Part shown: positions 23,103 to 34,140 of the stretch, piece by piece
Layout: each line of letters starts with the position of its first letter
Numbering within the stretch: the first letter of the stretch is position 1
Assembly (NCBI RefSeq): GCF_016859285.1
Contig: NC_053402.1
Coordinates: 4,269,031-4,333,030 of the forward strand
Reading direction: 5' to 3'
Length of the DNA stretch: 64,000 nucleotides
Source of the DNA: Xiphias gladius
Lineage: Eukaryota > Chordata > Actinopteri > Istiophoriformes > Xiphiidae
The notes under the pieces: model-generated
Seen by the model: the letters and a program-made list of their open reading frames with translations, nothing else
Database searches by the model: none
Told to the model about the DNA's origin: nothing
Translations under genes and position numbers: made by a program

Positions 23103-24164
23103 GTAAATTATTAACGATTATTAAAGTTTGAGGATTAAATAAAATAAAAATTGTAGTATTTCTAACATTAAATACATAACCTTAAATTTAAAAAATCCTA
23201 AGATTTATTAAGAGTTTAACATTTAAAAAATTCACTGATCAACTTTTGATGAAAATATTGCTGAACTCTGATTGGTGCAGAGAAATATGTGAACTTTAAA
23301 CAAGTGAAAAGAGCAGAGACAAAACAAAAATACAGACATTTTACAAGTAAATAGGTGGCTTAGCGAATACAGTGCTGTGTGATACTGAACAATAGAGAGA
23401 GATCAAAAAGTAATTTTAGAGTTGTAGAGAACCCTTAGGCATCTATTTTAAACCAACAATCTAACATTTGGGGTGAGATTGTGCTTTGGAAAATGTAATC
23501 AAAGTTTTTGTCAGTTGACACTCAAACACACACCCACCCTTTATTGTTGTAAAAGCTACGACCCACAAGCTAACAGTCAGTTATTGATGGGCAAATTGAG
23601 TTATCTGAAATATTATAATGTTTTACAGGAGGAGAAATGAGGGGGATTTTGTAATACAAAAACACATAAAACTTATGTTTTTATTTACTTTTTGCATTTT
23701 AGAAAAGATTCCTGAACAGTTAACACAGGGTCACATGATTAAAACTTAAGAGATTTTATTTTTTACTTCACTGTATATGTAAGTATTAAATATGTGTGTA
23801 ACTTCACTTCATTTTGTGTTTTTTGCGGCTTTTAAATGAGCCGGATTCTGCAATGGCCATGCCACCTCTGATGTTTGACTGTCACACAAAAAACATTAAT
23901 GAGTGAAGTTGTTGATAATTTAGTTTCTTTAGTTTACCCATATTAAACTGTCCAGTGAATTTAAAACTTATTTATAGTGGAAAACATAAAGAGAGAGAAA
24001 AAAATGGTTGCAAGGCAGGCTGTAGTTTTTAGATATATGCCAGTTGACTTGTATTTATTTAAAGTATTTCAGAATGTTTGATTGTTTGAATATTTGTATA
24101 GATGTTAGGTTTTTACTGTGTTTGTGGGGAATCAGCAATGTTTTGCCTTCCATGTTGAGGTAAC
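23103..24164. other. Intron of the SET/recombinase gene
   Basis: Contains the possible worn exon relative at 23840-23908 and otherwise nothing recognised. Confidence 0.4.
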
Positions 24165-24369
24165 AGTTTGTGTATTATGTGTTGTGCATCCCCATACATA
24201 CTGCTGGTGTCATATTGTGTATTGTGGGGAATGGGCAGAGGTGTTTTTCTCGCCACATTCAGGTTGGACCACGGTTTGTGTGTTGTATGTTCCCAATAAT
24301 TACTGCCGGTGTCATACTGTGTATTGTGGGGGGTGGGAAGAGGTTCAGTTTTTCTCTCACCACATTCAG
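24165..24369 (+). repeat. Minisatellite, left part (two ~110-bp units)
   Basis: Two units share GTTTGTGTGTTGT...CATACTGTGTATTGTGGGG and CGCCACATTCAGG. The same units continue at 25475-25760, so the array is split by the element at 24370-25474. Confidence 0.8.
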
Positions 24370-25474
24370 AAGCCTGTACTACAAAGCAAGTACAACATAC
24401 CCAGGATATCTTTCTCGTTTTCTGGCTTCAATGAGCCTAACATTGGGCATCCTCCATAACCTGTATCAAGAAGCTGGTTATCAACTGGCTCCATTAAGTC
24501 TGGGTTTTCCTAGTACTTAATATGATGTGAGTAGAAACAGTGCAGTTAAATTCACTTATAGCCACAGACAAAAGTTATATGCAGCAAGGTGAAATGTTAA
24601 CAATATGATCACATAGCTAGAATAGAAAAGAAACACTAGAAAATAATTTCCAGTTAATAAAGTCAGGCTAAGGATATAATGTAAATAAGTAGAGGAACTA
24701 TTATTAACTCTTCCTGAGTATTTTTGTTCTTCTGTCCGATGAACAAACTACAGTATGAATATGTGATACAGATTAAAAAAGATTAAAGTAGTGTCAAACT
24801 GTTTCTACTTCCAAAGGGAGAGGAGAAGGAAAGTAGTTAATGTCTGATGAGGTCAATCTGACTGTCATGTTCATTTATAATCATGGGAAGTATTTAATAG
24901 TGTATGGATAATTTTTCTAATAATCGTCAGAGTCTCTTCATGTTATTTTGAGCTGCACTAATAGAATATGAGAGTAAAATCATCAATACTGTCAGGAATC
25001 CTTTTGGGAATCAAATAATCTTTGTTCAATTAAAATTAAGCTGTAATAGTTATTATGTAGTGACTTAGTGTGAAAATCTCTCCCTCCTTTTATTAGAACA
25101 TCTCTTTTAAAACCAGAGTGGAGACATGGAAAGTCTAAAACAGCAAAACGATTCAACTGGGCTATAAAAATATCTATTGCTCTATAATTATTTTTCATTT
25201 TATTGTAAACCCTTTTGTCCCTGTGAGTATCCTGTAGGAATGGTGACTCTTGTTTTCCAGTGATCTGATTAGTCAGTAGTTGGGTGTTGACAGATTTTGA
25301 TCTTATCCTCTAGAGTTAACCTGCTCCGGAGCAGGTTAGGTGTGCAGCATAAGTTAACATGTAACGTGGCGTTGTGTCCCAATAAGAAGTGAACCACTGT
25401 CGCAACCCTGAAAACCCAGAGTTATACCTGAAGTTACCTTGCTAACCACAAATCCTGCTTCATAGTACAGGCCT
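24370..25474. mobile_element. Harbinger-like non-autonomous element with CAG target duplication
   Basis: The left end AAGCCTGTACTA and the right end, read inverted, AGGCCTGTACTA match at 11 of 12 bases, and the match continues into ...AAGC. CAG flanks both sides (24367-24369 and 25475-25477). Removing the element restores CACATTCAGGTTGGACC, identical to intact minisatellite units. A 3-bp duplication fits PIF/Harbinger, although TWA is the usual target. About 1.1 kb, no transposase seen. It holds a 22-bp perfect palindrome at 25317-25338. Confidence 0.8.
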
Positions 25475-25760
25475 CAGGTTGGACCATGGTTTGTGTGTTG
25501 TACATCCCTGTACTTACTGCTGGTGTCATATTGTGCATTGTGGGGGATGGGGAGGGCTCAGTGTGTCTCTCGCCATGCTCATGTTGGACCATGGTTTGTA
25601 TACGTCCCCATACTTACTGTTGGTGTCATACTGTGTATTGTAGTGGATGGGCAGACGTTCAGTATTGACTTTTGCACATTTAGATTGGATCTCCATTAGT
25701 GTATTATACCTTTAACTGCTGGTGTCATGCTGTGTTCTGTGGGGAATGGACCGGACTGTA
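25475..25760 (+). repeat. Minisatellite, right part (three ~110-bp units)
   Basis: Units repeat GGTTGGACCATGGTTTGT, CTTACTGCTGGTGTCATA and TTGTGCATTGTGGGGGATGG with substitutions. The last unit is the most diverged. Short frames here are chance readings of the repeat. Confidence 0.8.
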
Positions 25761-26125
25761 GGTGTGGGTACAGTTTGTATATTTAAAAAAATTGTCAAAT
25801 GAAATTTATTCAAACGCTTTTGTAAACCATCTAGTTACTTCTAGTTAACCTCTCAACATCTAGTTAGTTTATTTCACTTCAGAATGGATAAGAGTTGGAA
25901 AAAAAGTTTTCATGCATATATTTACTTGTTTAAAAACAATACCAAAGTGAATGCAATACATTTGTGTTTGTTTTTCAAACTAATTTATTTTTGTGATTAT
26001 TTTTCAGTCAGACACTAAAAATTGCATATAAGGAAGAATGTTTAGAATGCATGATTCTTTCTAATCAGTTGAAGTGTAATTTGATATTCATAATATAATA
26101 TCATAACCACTATTTTTGTCAACAG

Positions 26126-26231
26126 AACTGCAACCATGACTTAGTCTCCTCAGTATTATCAAGCTTAGGTAAATGTGCAGGCTGTAGTGGACCCTTTCCT
26201 GCTTTTAGGTGGATCGGTGTGAGATGTAAGG
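26126..26231 (+). pseudogene. Exon: zinc-binding module, first half
   Basis: Acceptor GTCAACAG, donor AAGG|GTGAGT, 106 nt, phase 0 in and phase 1 out, no stop. It reads NCNHDLVSSVLSSLGKCAGC then SGPFPAFRWIGVRCK. It supplies C-x2-C and the first Cys of a second pair, completed by the next exon. Confidence 0.65.
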
Positions 26232-26585
26232 GTGAGTATTTTGTTCTGATAAATAAAAACATTTTCTATAAATGCTTTACCATAAAACTTCAAATTATCA
26301 CAGAGGTCTTTGTTTTTCCATTACATTCAAAGCAGTTTTCTACAAATGTATTTTATTTTAAAGAGGGCAACAACTGCCTCCTGGTATTTATTACTGCCTC
26401 TGAGAGTTGAACTTCACATAGTTATACAACAATTTTTTAAATAATCTGATGATGTTATATTTTTCTAATAAAATGTTCAAAATCTGTCATTTTCGTTTTT
26501 ATGAAACAAATCATTTAATCCTTTAAATGCGTGTAAATGCAAATGCAACATAAATATATTTATGTTCATAACATCCTCTGTCTAG

Positions 26586-26656
26586 TTTGCTCCTGCTTCT
26601 GGCACAAATCCTGTTATGATAAAAATCGAAAGACCAGTCTTGAACCCCTGCTATTG
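26586..26656 (+). pseudogene. Exon: zinc-binding module, second half
   Basis: Acceptor CTGTCTAG, donor TTG|GTAAAT, 71 nt, phase 1 in and phase 0 out. With the split codon it reads VCSCFWHKSCYDKNRKTSL then EPLLL. Joined to the previous exon the pattern is C-x2-C, a 13-residue gap, C-x2-C-x-C-x2-H-x2-C, like a small PHD/treble-clef zinc module that could bind chromatin or DNA. Confidence 0.65.
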
Positions 26657-26699
26657 GTAAATACATTTGTGGAATTATCTTTGAAGTTATGTACCTTTT

Positions 26700-27625
26700 T
26701 GGCTGGACGGCAACGGCAGGGTCAGCCCTATAAACGTGAATGTTGATGACTGCCTGACTGACTGACTGACGAAGTTACACCATCGGTCAACCAAATGCTG
26801 CGTGACTGAGTGATGACATTACACTATTGGTTGGCCGGCCAAGTGTTGGAGATTCCCCATTGGCCATTGCCCTTTCAAAGTGAATTGGCGCAAACAGTTT
26901 CTATTATGTCATCGAGGGAGCATACATGCAGTGTTGCCAACTTGGCGCCTTTGTCGCTAGATTTACAGACTTTTCAGACCACTTTTGCAACATTTCTTCA
27001 ATAAAGCACTTAGCGACAAATCTAGCAATTTTTTGGAAAAACCTTAGCGTCTCATTCAATTGACTGCACATCAGCTGACATAGACATTAATGAGTTTCTA
27101 ACTTTCTTTCTGAGTGATCATTTAACAAGTAAATATAGCTATAATCACAGCACAGCTGTCGTCTTATGTGTAACTTATGTGTCTAGTGATTTTGTCAGAC
27201 GACATTGCGATTGTAAAATCAGGATTTTAGCAGTGCAGACCAGCAGCTTGGAAGTGACTGCTGGTTAACATGTAGTCTTAATGGGCCGTATTTCAGTCAC
27301 TGTTACATACTTCTTCCGTTGTCTGACAACAGAAATAGAAAAACATGTAAATGAAAACAGCTTTATTGGGAATTCGGCTGGATTAAATTGCTATATATGG
27401 ACGCACAGACAGTAGGCGGGAAGCAAACAGATAAAGGGATGAAACTTGTGGACACTAGGCAGAATGCAAATATGACACGATGACATCATTAACATGCTAA
27501 TTAGCACATTATGTCATCTAGCGACATTTAGCAACTTTTCAGGCAGGCTTTAGCTACTTTCCATTGAAAATAGTTACAGCGGTTCACAACAGTTTTCAGC
27601 TGCGTCCTCAATTTCACACATTGGC
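26700..27625 (+). repeat. Dispersed repeat, copy 1 (inside intron)
   Basis: The body includes ACTGACTGACTGACTGACG, GTTGCCAACTTGGCGCC, GTCGCTAGATTTACAGAC, CATTTAGCAACTTTTCAGGC and GCTGCGTCCTCAATTT. The same order occurs in reverse complement at 56190-57120. Non-coding, class unknown. Confidence 0.7.
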
Positions 27626-27710
27626 AATATGAAGTCTAGCCATATTTTAAGTTTTGACCTAGTTTTGTTTTAAGGACAAAATGTATTAATTACTTTTTTT
27701 CCTTTATCAG

Positions 27711-29693
27711 AATTCAGAAGAACAGATTTCAAGTGAGGAATTACTGTCAGATGAGGATTATGTACCTGATTCTTACAGTCACTCAGACAGCTTTTAAAAT
27801 ATGATCACGCTAAACATCTCTCACAAGTTCAAAACATTGAAATGTCCTGCATTGAGTGTACCTCAGGACTTCAAAAAAGCAGACACTGCCAAGAAAGCCT
27901 CACCGCTGAAGAGTCATTGCCTAAAGATGTAGTCAGCACAGCACAGCTTGAAAAGTCCTGTAGGAAAGGCAAGCAAATACAAGTAGTAGAAGTTCACAAT
28001 AAAGTTATGATGTGCTATACTGAAGACATATCTGTTAAGGATAGCACAGGAGCTGGGGAAGATCCATGCATACAGTCTTCTAACATAAACCTCTTCAGTA
28101 AGTAAGAAGAGCTACTGCTACATTTGTGGAAAATCCCAGTCAAAATTTGTGCGTCACTTAAAAAAATCCAATATCCAAACAATATGGATGTGGCTCAGGT
28201 TTTGGCACTGCAAAAGCACCCTGAAGAATGCAAAAAAAATGCTGGACAAACTACGGATCAAAGGGAACTACAAACACAACAGATGTTTTAATGATCAGGA
28301 CTGGATTACTAAAACTTAAAAGAACATCACAGAAGAAGTATGGTCCAAAAGAGTATGTGCATTGTATGTATTGCCAGGCTATGTTTGTCTGGAGAGATCT
28401 GTGGTGACACATTTGAAAATCTCTTTCAAAACGAGTGCAAGGCAATGCAAGGTCAGGAAGAACTAGAGTTTTTTCCGTGGCCCCGATGTCAGAATCAGCA
28501 CTGTGTCAACAGATATCCCAGGGTGTTTGGAAGCTGTTAACTGTGATGAAAGATGGTGACATCTCTGCTGCTGCGTGCAGTGATGTCTGCATTCTTCAGC
28601 TAGCCCAGTCCTTTTTCAATAAACATGGACAGGATCCCACCAAATGTGACTTAATTCGACAGAAGTTCCATGAAGTTGTAAGACTTTTGCTGACAACACG
28701 TAGAGAATTTTTGATACATAACCTTGAGGATGCTGTGAGACCTGCAAAGTTTCATATGGTTATCCAAGCTGTTAAGAATGTGTCAGGGTTTGATGAAGAA
28801 AAGCACCGCTACCAAACTCCAAGCCTTGCTCTTAAGGTGGGCCACTCACTGCAAAAGACATGTGACATCATACACTGCATAGCTCTAATGGCAAAGTGGT
28901 CTGAACTTGTTTCATACACAGCTTTGACCACCTTGAATGAGGGGCACTTTAACAAGCCATCCAACCTTGCTTTCACAGAGGATGTGCAAACATCTTCACC
29001 AGCATCTTGAAAAGATTGCAGGCTTAGCATCAGAGAACCTAAAAAAGATGCCATCTGCACAAGTATATGGGGAACTTTGCAGAGCAGCTCTGGCAAAAAT
29101 AATACTGTTCAACTGAAGACGTGGAGGAGAGGTTGAAAAGTTGCCACTAAAAGACTTCCTAGAGAGGGACAGCTGCCCTGCATAAGGATGTTGCAGTCGG
29201 CCTCACAAAGTTTGAACAAAAACTTCGTGCACATTTCAGTCGGGTGGAAATTAGGGGTAGAAGGGGGCAAAAAGTTGCTGTGCTACTATCACCATACATG
29301 GTTGATGCCTTAACACACCTCATAAGCAGAAGAAAAGAGTGTGGAGTCCCAGAAGAAAACATATTCCTGTTTGCAAGACCCAACAGTTTGACTCCTTACA
29401 GAGGACAAGACTGTCTGAGGATTTATGCAAATGAATGTGGTGTGCAAAACCCTGAACTCCTCAGGTCAACACAGTTATGCAAACATGTTGCAACTTTGTC
29501 ACAGGTTCTGAAGCTAAAAAACCACTAGTTGGACAAAATTGCTTATTTTCTGGGCCACGTTATACGAGTCGACAGAGTATATTACAAGCTTCCAGAGGCT
29601 GCAACCAAGCTGGCCAAAATATCAAAACTACTTCTTGCCATGAGGAAGGGTCCTTTACAAATCCTCAGGGCAAAACACTTGAGGAGGTTGAAG
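27711..29693 (+). pseudogene. Large exon: acidic linker, zinc-finger-like pieces and tyrosine recombinase
   Basis: Acceptor CTTTATCAG, donor GAAG|GTATTG. It opens NSEEQISSEELLSDEDYVPD, then hits TAA at 27796. Further on are a C2H-type piece YCYICGKSQSKFVRHLKK (about 28107) and a second, CMYCQAMFV (about 28360). From 28435 a 191-codon frame is helical and DNA-binding in character (SQQ/QISQGVWKLL, LAQSFFNKHGQDPTK, FDEEKHRYQTPSLALK). The recombinase follows: box I text RRGGEVEKLPLKDFLER (after TGA where Arg is expected), LRSTQLCKHVATLSQ with the second Arg changed to Cys (TGC at 29478), a stop TAG at 29526, then FLGHVIRVDRVYYKLPE with the box II His and nucleophile Tyr region (29556-29585). Frameshifts lie near 28100, 28992 and 29173. 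Confidence 0.75.
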
Positions 29694-29897
29694 GTATTGC
29701 TATTTAAAGTTGTTCTAAATTTTATTTTGTAGGTTAGTGTAAAGGTTTCCAAGTAATCCTAACCTATAGACAATCTTTAACATAACGAATTTAGAACTTT
29801 AATAATGTTCATCAAATGTCAGATTGATCTTTATATGTTAAGTTAACATTTACAATGTTAAACGTATTTGATGCTTAAAACATTCATTTTTTGTTAG

Positions 29898-29942
29898 ATG
29901 ACATAGACTAAGTGCTAAGTGAAGACAGCGAGGCTGGAGAGG
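29898..29942 (+). pseudogene. Tail exon: short acidic
   Basis: Acceptor TTTGTTAG; phase 1. Reads DDID, a stop, then VLSEDSEAGE. The donor is GCATAT (altered from GT). 45 nt keeps phase 1. Confidence 0.5.
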
Positions 29943-30449
29943 CATATCCACTGATACAAAATGGATAATTGCAACTAAATATGCAAACATGAAATTATTT
30001 AAGGCGACATGAGAAGTGTAGCATATGATGCACTCCAAAATAGTAAGATAGTTCAGATATACATGGCTGTTACTAATGCAATATGGTCAATGTACTATAA
30101 AGACATATGGTTAACATATGCCAAGTAAATTTCAAGTGATTACAATGTCTTAATTGCTGATGGGCTGATGTAGATATGCTGCTTACACTTGTCATGACAC
30201 TACCACAAATATAGAACTATGTGAGTTATACCTTGACACCAAAATGCCTCAAAGAAAAGGACCCACCAAATCATTGAAAAAAAAAAAAACATTAGAGCAT
30301 GCAGTTTTAACTGCCCCTCTGTGATGCTGACGACATCCTGCTAGAGATTGAAAGTTATTCCATAAGAGTTTAGAGCAGTATGTGTTTATGAAATGTACGA
30401 ACATATGACACCAAACCATTTATGTTGAGCTATACTATTTATGCTGCAG

Positions 30450-30500
30450 GGCTGAAGACAGCTAGGCAGCCTGTTGAGGAACCTCCAGGCACCTCAGACA
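30450..30500 (+). pseudogene. Tail exon: GLKTARQPVEEPPGTSD
   Basis: Acceptor ATGCTGCAG, donor ACA|GTATGA, 51 nt, phase 1 on both sides, no stop. Confidence 0.5.
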
Positions 30501-30615
30501 GTATGACCATCTATCTCAGTCCACCAACATGTCCACTGTTTGATTCATTACACGTAGTCCAAGGACTACTACTGTTTGTTATGATGTATTTTAAGTTTTA
30601 ATTTTCCATTTTCAG

Positions 30616-30648
30616 ATGTTGACTCTGCCCTAGAAGGTACATCTCAAG
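30616..30648 (+). pseudogene. Tail exon: VDSALEGTSQ
   Basis: Acceptor TTTTCAG, donor CAAG|GTATGA, 33 nt, phase 1 on both sides. Confidence 0.5.
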
Positions 30649-30823
30649 GTATGACATGAATAAAAGGTTATTAACTACCATGCTATTTTTAAAGATATAT
30701 TAATAAACATCAACAACTAATTTTGACACTATGAGTGCCCTTCTGATCATTGTTTTAACAATATTTGTTATGATCCTTGAAGTCTTATGAGATCCCCTTC
30801 TAGATGATTTTATATATCTTCAG

Positions 30824-30844
30824 TCTCTGTAGGATGCTCTGAAG
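30824..30844 (+). pseudogene. Tail micro-exon: SVGCSE
   Basis: Acceptor TATCTTCAG, donor GAAG|GTAATA, only 21 nt, phase 1 on both sides. It is supported mainly by fitting the phase of its neighbours. Confidence 0.35.
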
Positions 30845-30979
30845 GTAATAAAAAACGCAGTTTAGATTGTTTTGGAGATGTAGATTTATAATATAATGTA
30901 AGTGACATAACAGTTGAAATGAAGATTAATATTAACCACAGTGTTAGGATTGACGTGGAATTTTTTTTTCTCTTCGCAG

Positions 30980-31045
30980 CAACTAACAAAAACACTGGTG
31001 GGAAGGACAAAGTGCCAAGCAGAAGGGAACCACATTTACAACCTG
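30980..31045 (+). pseudogene. Tail exon: TNKNTGGKDKVPSRREPHLQ
   Basis: Acceptor TCTTCGCAG after a T-run, donor CCTG|GTAAAA, 66 nt, phase 1 on both sides, basic Lys/Arg-rich text resembling a nuclear localisation segment. No following exon could be found. Confidence 0.5.
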
Positions 31046-32229
31046 GTAAAAACACAAAAACACACAAACAAAGGAGACTCTGCTGCTGAATCCTGTTTTG
31101 AGAGTGGAGACTGAACTCCAGGCAGGCTTAATAGGAGCTGTGTCAACAAAGTTTTGTCCTAGCATGAGGCAGGCCACTGAAATGTCTAAATAATTACTGT
31201 ATAAACATTAATATCACAAAAGTTTGTTATTACGGGTATGATCTCCAATTTGATGGTGACTTCAGATGTCTCCTAGACAGTTACAGGACAATAACCGGAG
31301 GTTACTGAAAAACTCAGTTTAAATGAGGGATAGGGCTGCATGATTCTGAGTAATATGAATATGAATCCATTTTTCTTACTTATCGTTGTTTTTTACGTTC
31401 CATATTGTCATTATGAAGACTAAACAAATCATTTAGTCAATACCGAAATGGGTTAGTCACATCAACCTGCCTGGTTTTTAAAAAAACATCTCAGGAAATA
31501 CTAAACATAAACTGAAACTTTGTCCACTCTCCATTATAACACCTTAAAACAAATGTTTTTCTTTGTCTCTGTATATGTTTTTGAACATTAGTGAGTCTGA
31601 CAGAGAGCTACAGAGCTGCTCAGAATGTAAACTAAACAATACTATCTAATCTAACAGGAAAATTCATACCCAGGCCACTGTAAACCTAGAACATAGCCCC
31701 TTTAAGGCAACAAATTGCTTAAAGATTTTTGGCCAAGAACAATACTAAATCAACCTTTTGATCCTTCAAATAGGAGCGGAGGCATGTTACTATAAACCCC
31801 CAGTGCTGAACAGCCTTTCTGAACAAGAACTTGGAGCAGGAATACACAAGTGTTAACTGACCAGCATAGAAAAATTTGTTGTGTTATCCTGGCACTGCAA
31901 CTCTCGCAAAATACTGCTTGCACACGATATCTTTTGACTCTCGTTGTCTTCTTTGACTTCAAAAAATGTCAACACAAGTGAATGTGACCATTTGTCGGGA
32001 CAAGCACAAATTTTTTGTTCAAACTGGGGTTGAACACTGGCAAATGTATCTTTACATCAGCAAGGAAAATATTTGAAACCACCGATAGACAGTTACAACA
32101 GTCCTGTAATGTTAGTTTAAGCCATTTTCTCACTCATACATGGCCGTTAAAGGAAATAGAATATATATAACAGCCGAATAAAATTTTAGATGACAGATGG
32201 TGTAATGTTATGTTAAATAAAAGCAGCAG
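31046..32229. other. Non-coding stretch with MITE debris
   Basis: GATAGGGCTGCATGATTCTG at 31327 opens a worn MITE fragment. No coding similarity. Confidence 0.4.
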
Positions 32230-32232
32230 TGC

Positions 32233-32490
32233 ATAAATTACTTGTTCCGCCTGTTCACTGCATTTTAAACAAGACGCTCCAGGATGCTTTTGCTTCAAGT
32301 GACCATGTATCGCAGTTGTACTGCTGTGACAAGCCATTTCCAATTTGCAGAGCTTTGGTGTCTGTCTTAAATAGTCCCACACTTTAGATGATCCTATGTG
32401 ATGTTTTGTAGCTGCAGATTGTTTTCTGGGAAATCCATGCTTTGACTGGGTGCAGCCATCTTTGTGACGTGCCATTGTTGTAATCAATCA
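32233..32490 (-). pseudogene. BED-finger fragment of a hAT (ZBED-type) transposase
   Basis: On the minus strand [16 protein letters not shown] and then [20 protein letters not shown] form a BED zinc-finger region: Trp, a Cys pair (spacing partly lost) and H-x-H-type ligands HGHLKQKH. The rest of the transposase is absent. The match to the hAT piece at 5481 is only at family level. Confidence 0.65.
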
Positions 32491-34140
32491 CGTTGGTTAC
32501 GTGGATGCGTTGCCCCAGACTTAACCAACCCTTGTTTAATGTTTCTTGTTTCTCAAGAACCACTTGCTGAAAGATCTCCACAGTGGACACTGCACTTCTG
32601 TGTGTGTATTACACAACCGTTAAGTTTGAAGTTGATTGGATGAGCAGTTGTCGAGAAAATCGAAGGACAGAAAGAAAGACAGACACAGAGATTCCTCCAT
32701 TTATAGTTACATTAATCGCCCTAATTAGAGGTATTCAGATCAACTAGATCCAAATCCAGTGGTTATAGATAGTTATTAAACAAATGTTATTAAACAAATA
32801 TTAAATGTGGCATTTTTGTGATTATCAGTTCTCAGGGTCACAGTGAGCAACTGCCTAGGTTTTTATTGCTGCAGCAGTCTGTGGTAAATAATATTGATGT
32901 ATTTATTATAGTGTGCTGGAAGTGATTGTGTCACTCAAATGGCACCTGTTGTGCTCTGTTTGTTTGCTGCAAGGATTTGATGTCTAAAGTTATTGCTGAT
33001 AGTAATTCATTACGTTCTGCATCACTATAAAAGCATTATAGTACAAAGTTAGTTGTAGGATTTTATTATGAAACTAGAAGTTTCGACAGTGTGATGAAGG
33101 GACAGCTTATCTTAACCAAAAACTGATCAAACATAATCTTATTAAAACAAGGTTTTCACATTTGCTTTTTTGATTGTGTGTTAATATTTTAAAACATTGT
33201 GAGGATGAAGTCTAGTGTTACGTGTCACAAAGTTTGAAAGGAGAGCAAAGAGGGATAATGTTATGTTTCTGTAACTATTAACAGATCATTTAAAAAATAT
33301 TTTGTGTTACCCTGCAAATACAAGAATGAGCCCAGTGAGCTTTATGCAATTGGCATCTTATCAGCACATTAAGTCCAGGGCCATGATTTGCAATATCAGA
33401 ATCACTATTAGGGGACAAAAAGTCTGATATGTGCATCCTTTTACATTTTTTTGAAATTGTAAATTTACTAAGTAATAGAACAAATGTAAAGACAATTTAA
33501 CGTTAACCCCAGTGTTTGGGAATCTTTTGTAGTGTTTTGTAGTGTCTTGAAAATGCTGCTGAAAAGGATGATCCTAGGAGGAAACAAGTAGTGGTCTTCA
33601 AAAGAGGTTGCAGCAGTAATGAGACATTTCAGTAACCACATCGCCAGGGGGGAAACTAGCCACTATGAATGAATGCAAACGATTCAAGACTGCTGAGCAT
33701 CCTGCTTTGGATAATTAACCTATTCAAAACATAAAACTGTTTTTTGTTTGTTTTTTATGTTTATGCGTAGAGGAATTGTTGTAGACCTTTGAAAACTTTT
33801 AAGATGCTTTCAGAAATGTTTATAAGCTATTTTTATATGTTCATAAATGTTTCTTACGGGAAATGCTCATAAGTTCTCCACCTGTTAAGAAGACTTTTAG
33901 TGCCTGTTAGTCTTAATAATTGATTTTTCATTTTGATTTAAAAAATTCTATCAAATCCTGCTACTGTTGTGATGCAACATACAGTGTATATGAGTTTCGT
34001 TTTACTGTAAAAATACACACTAAGCAATAAGCACAAGTATCACTTAATTATAAGTTAAGCAAAACCACTTATTGATTTCATAAGTTATCAGCTTTATGTA
34101 GCCTGCTGCTTCGTATTTGTATTATATATATTATTATATT
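32491..34140. other. Non-coding stretch
   Basis: At 32640-32720 GAGCAGTTGTCGAGAAAATC, GAAAGAAAGACAGACACAG and AGATTCCTCCATTTATAG are a tail typical of a dispersed fish repeat. No gene. Confidence 0.4.

Larger units (their letters stand above)
20910..31045 (+). pseudogene. Spliced SET-domain plus zinc plus tyrosine-recombinase gene, inactivated copy
   Basis: At least twelve exons can be read across 10 kb with GT-AG borders and compatible phases. They encode a KMT5A-like SET domain, short acidic phase-0 exons, a Cys/His-rich zinc-binding module, an acidic linker with zinc-finger-like pieces, a tyrosine-recombinase domain of Crypton type and a run of small phase-1 exons. Inferred role: nuclear DNA-binding recombinase-like protein with a histone-methyltransferase-like module. 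This copy cannot make full protein: there is a frameshift in exon 1, stops at 21106, 22375, 27796 and 29526, and frameshifts near 28100, 28992 and 29173. The last C-terminal exon I would expect is not visible. I recall similar multi-exon predicted proteins labelled 'KMT5A-like' in teleosts, but I have not checked. Alternatives are a host gene family or a multicopy transposon with a captured SET domain. Confidence 0.75.

Noticed and set aside
24118..24520. Two overlapping frames of 113 and 116 codons
   Set aside because: Both read the tandem minisatellite and then run into the Harbinger-like element; they are not conserved coding text.
28809..29096. Minus-strand 95-codon frame
   Set aside because: Shadow of the recombinase exon, which has recognisable text on the plus strand.
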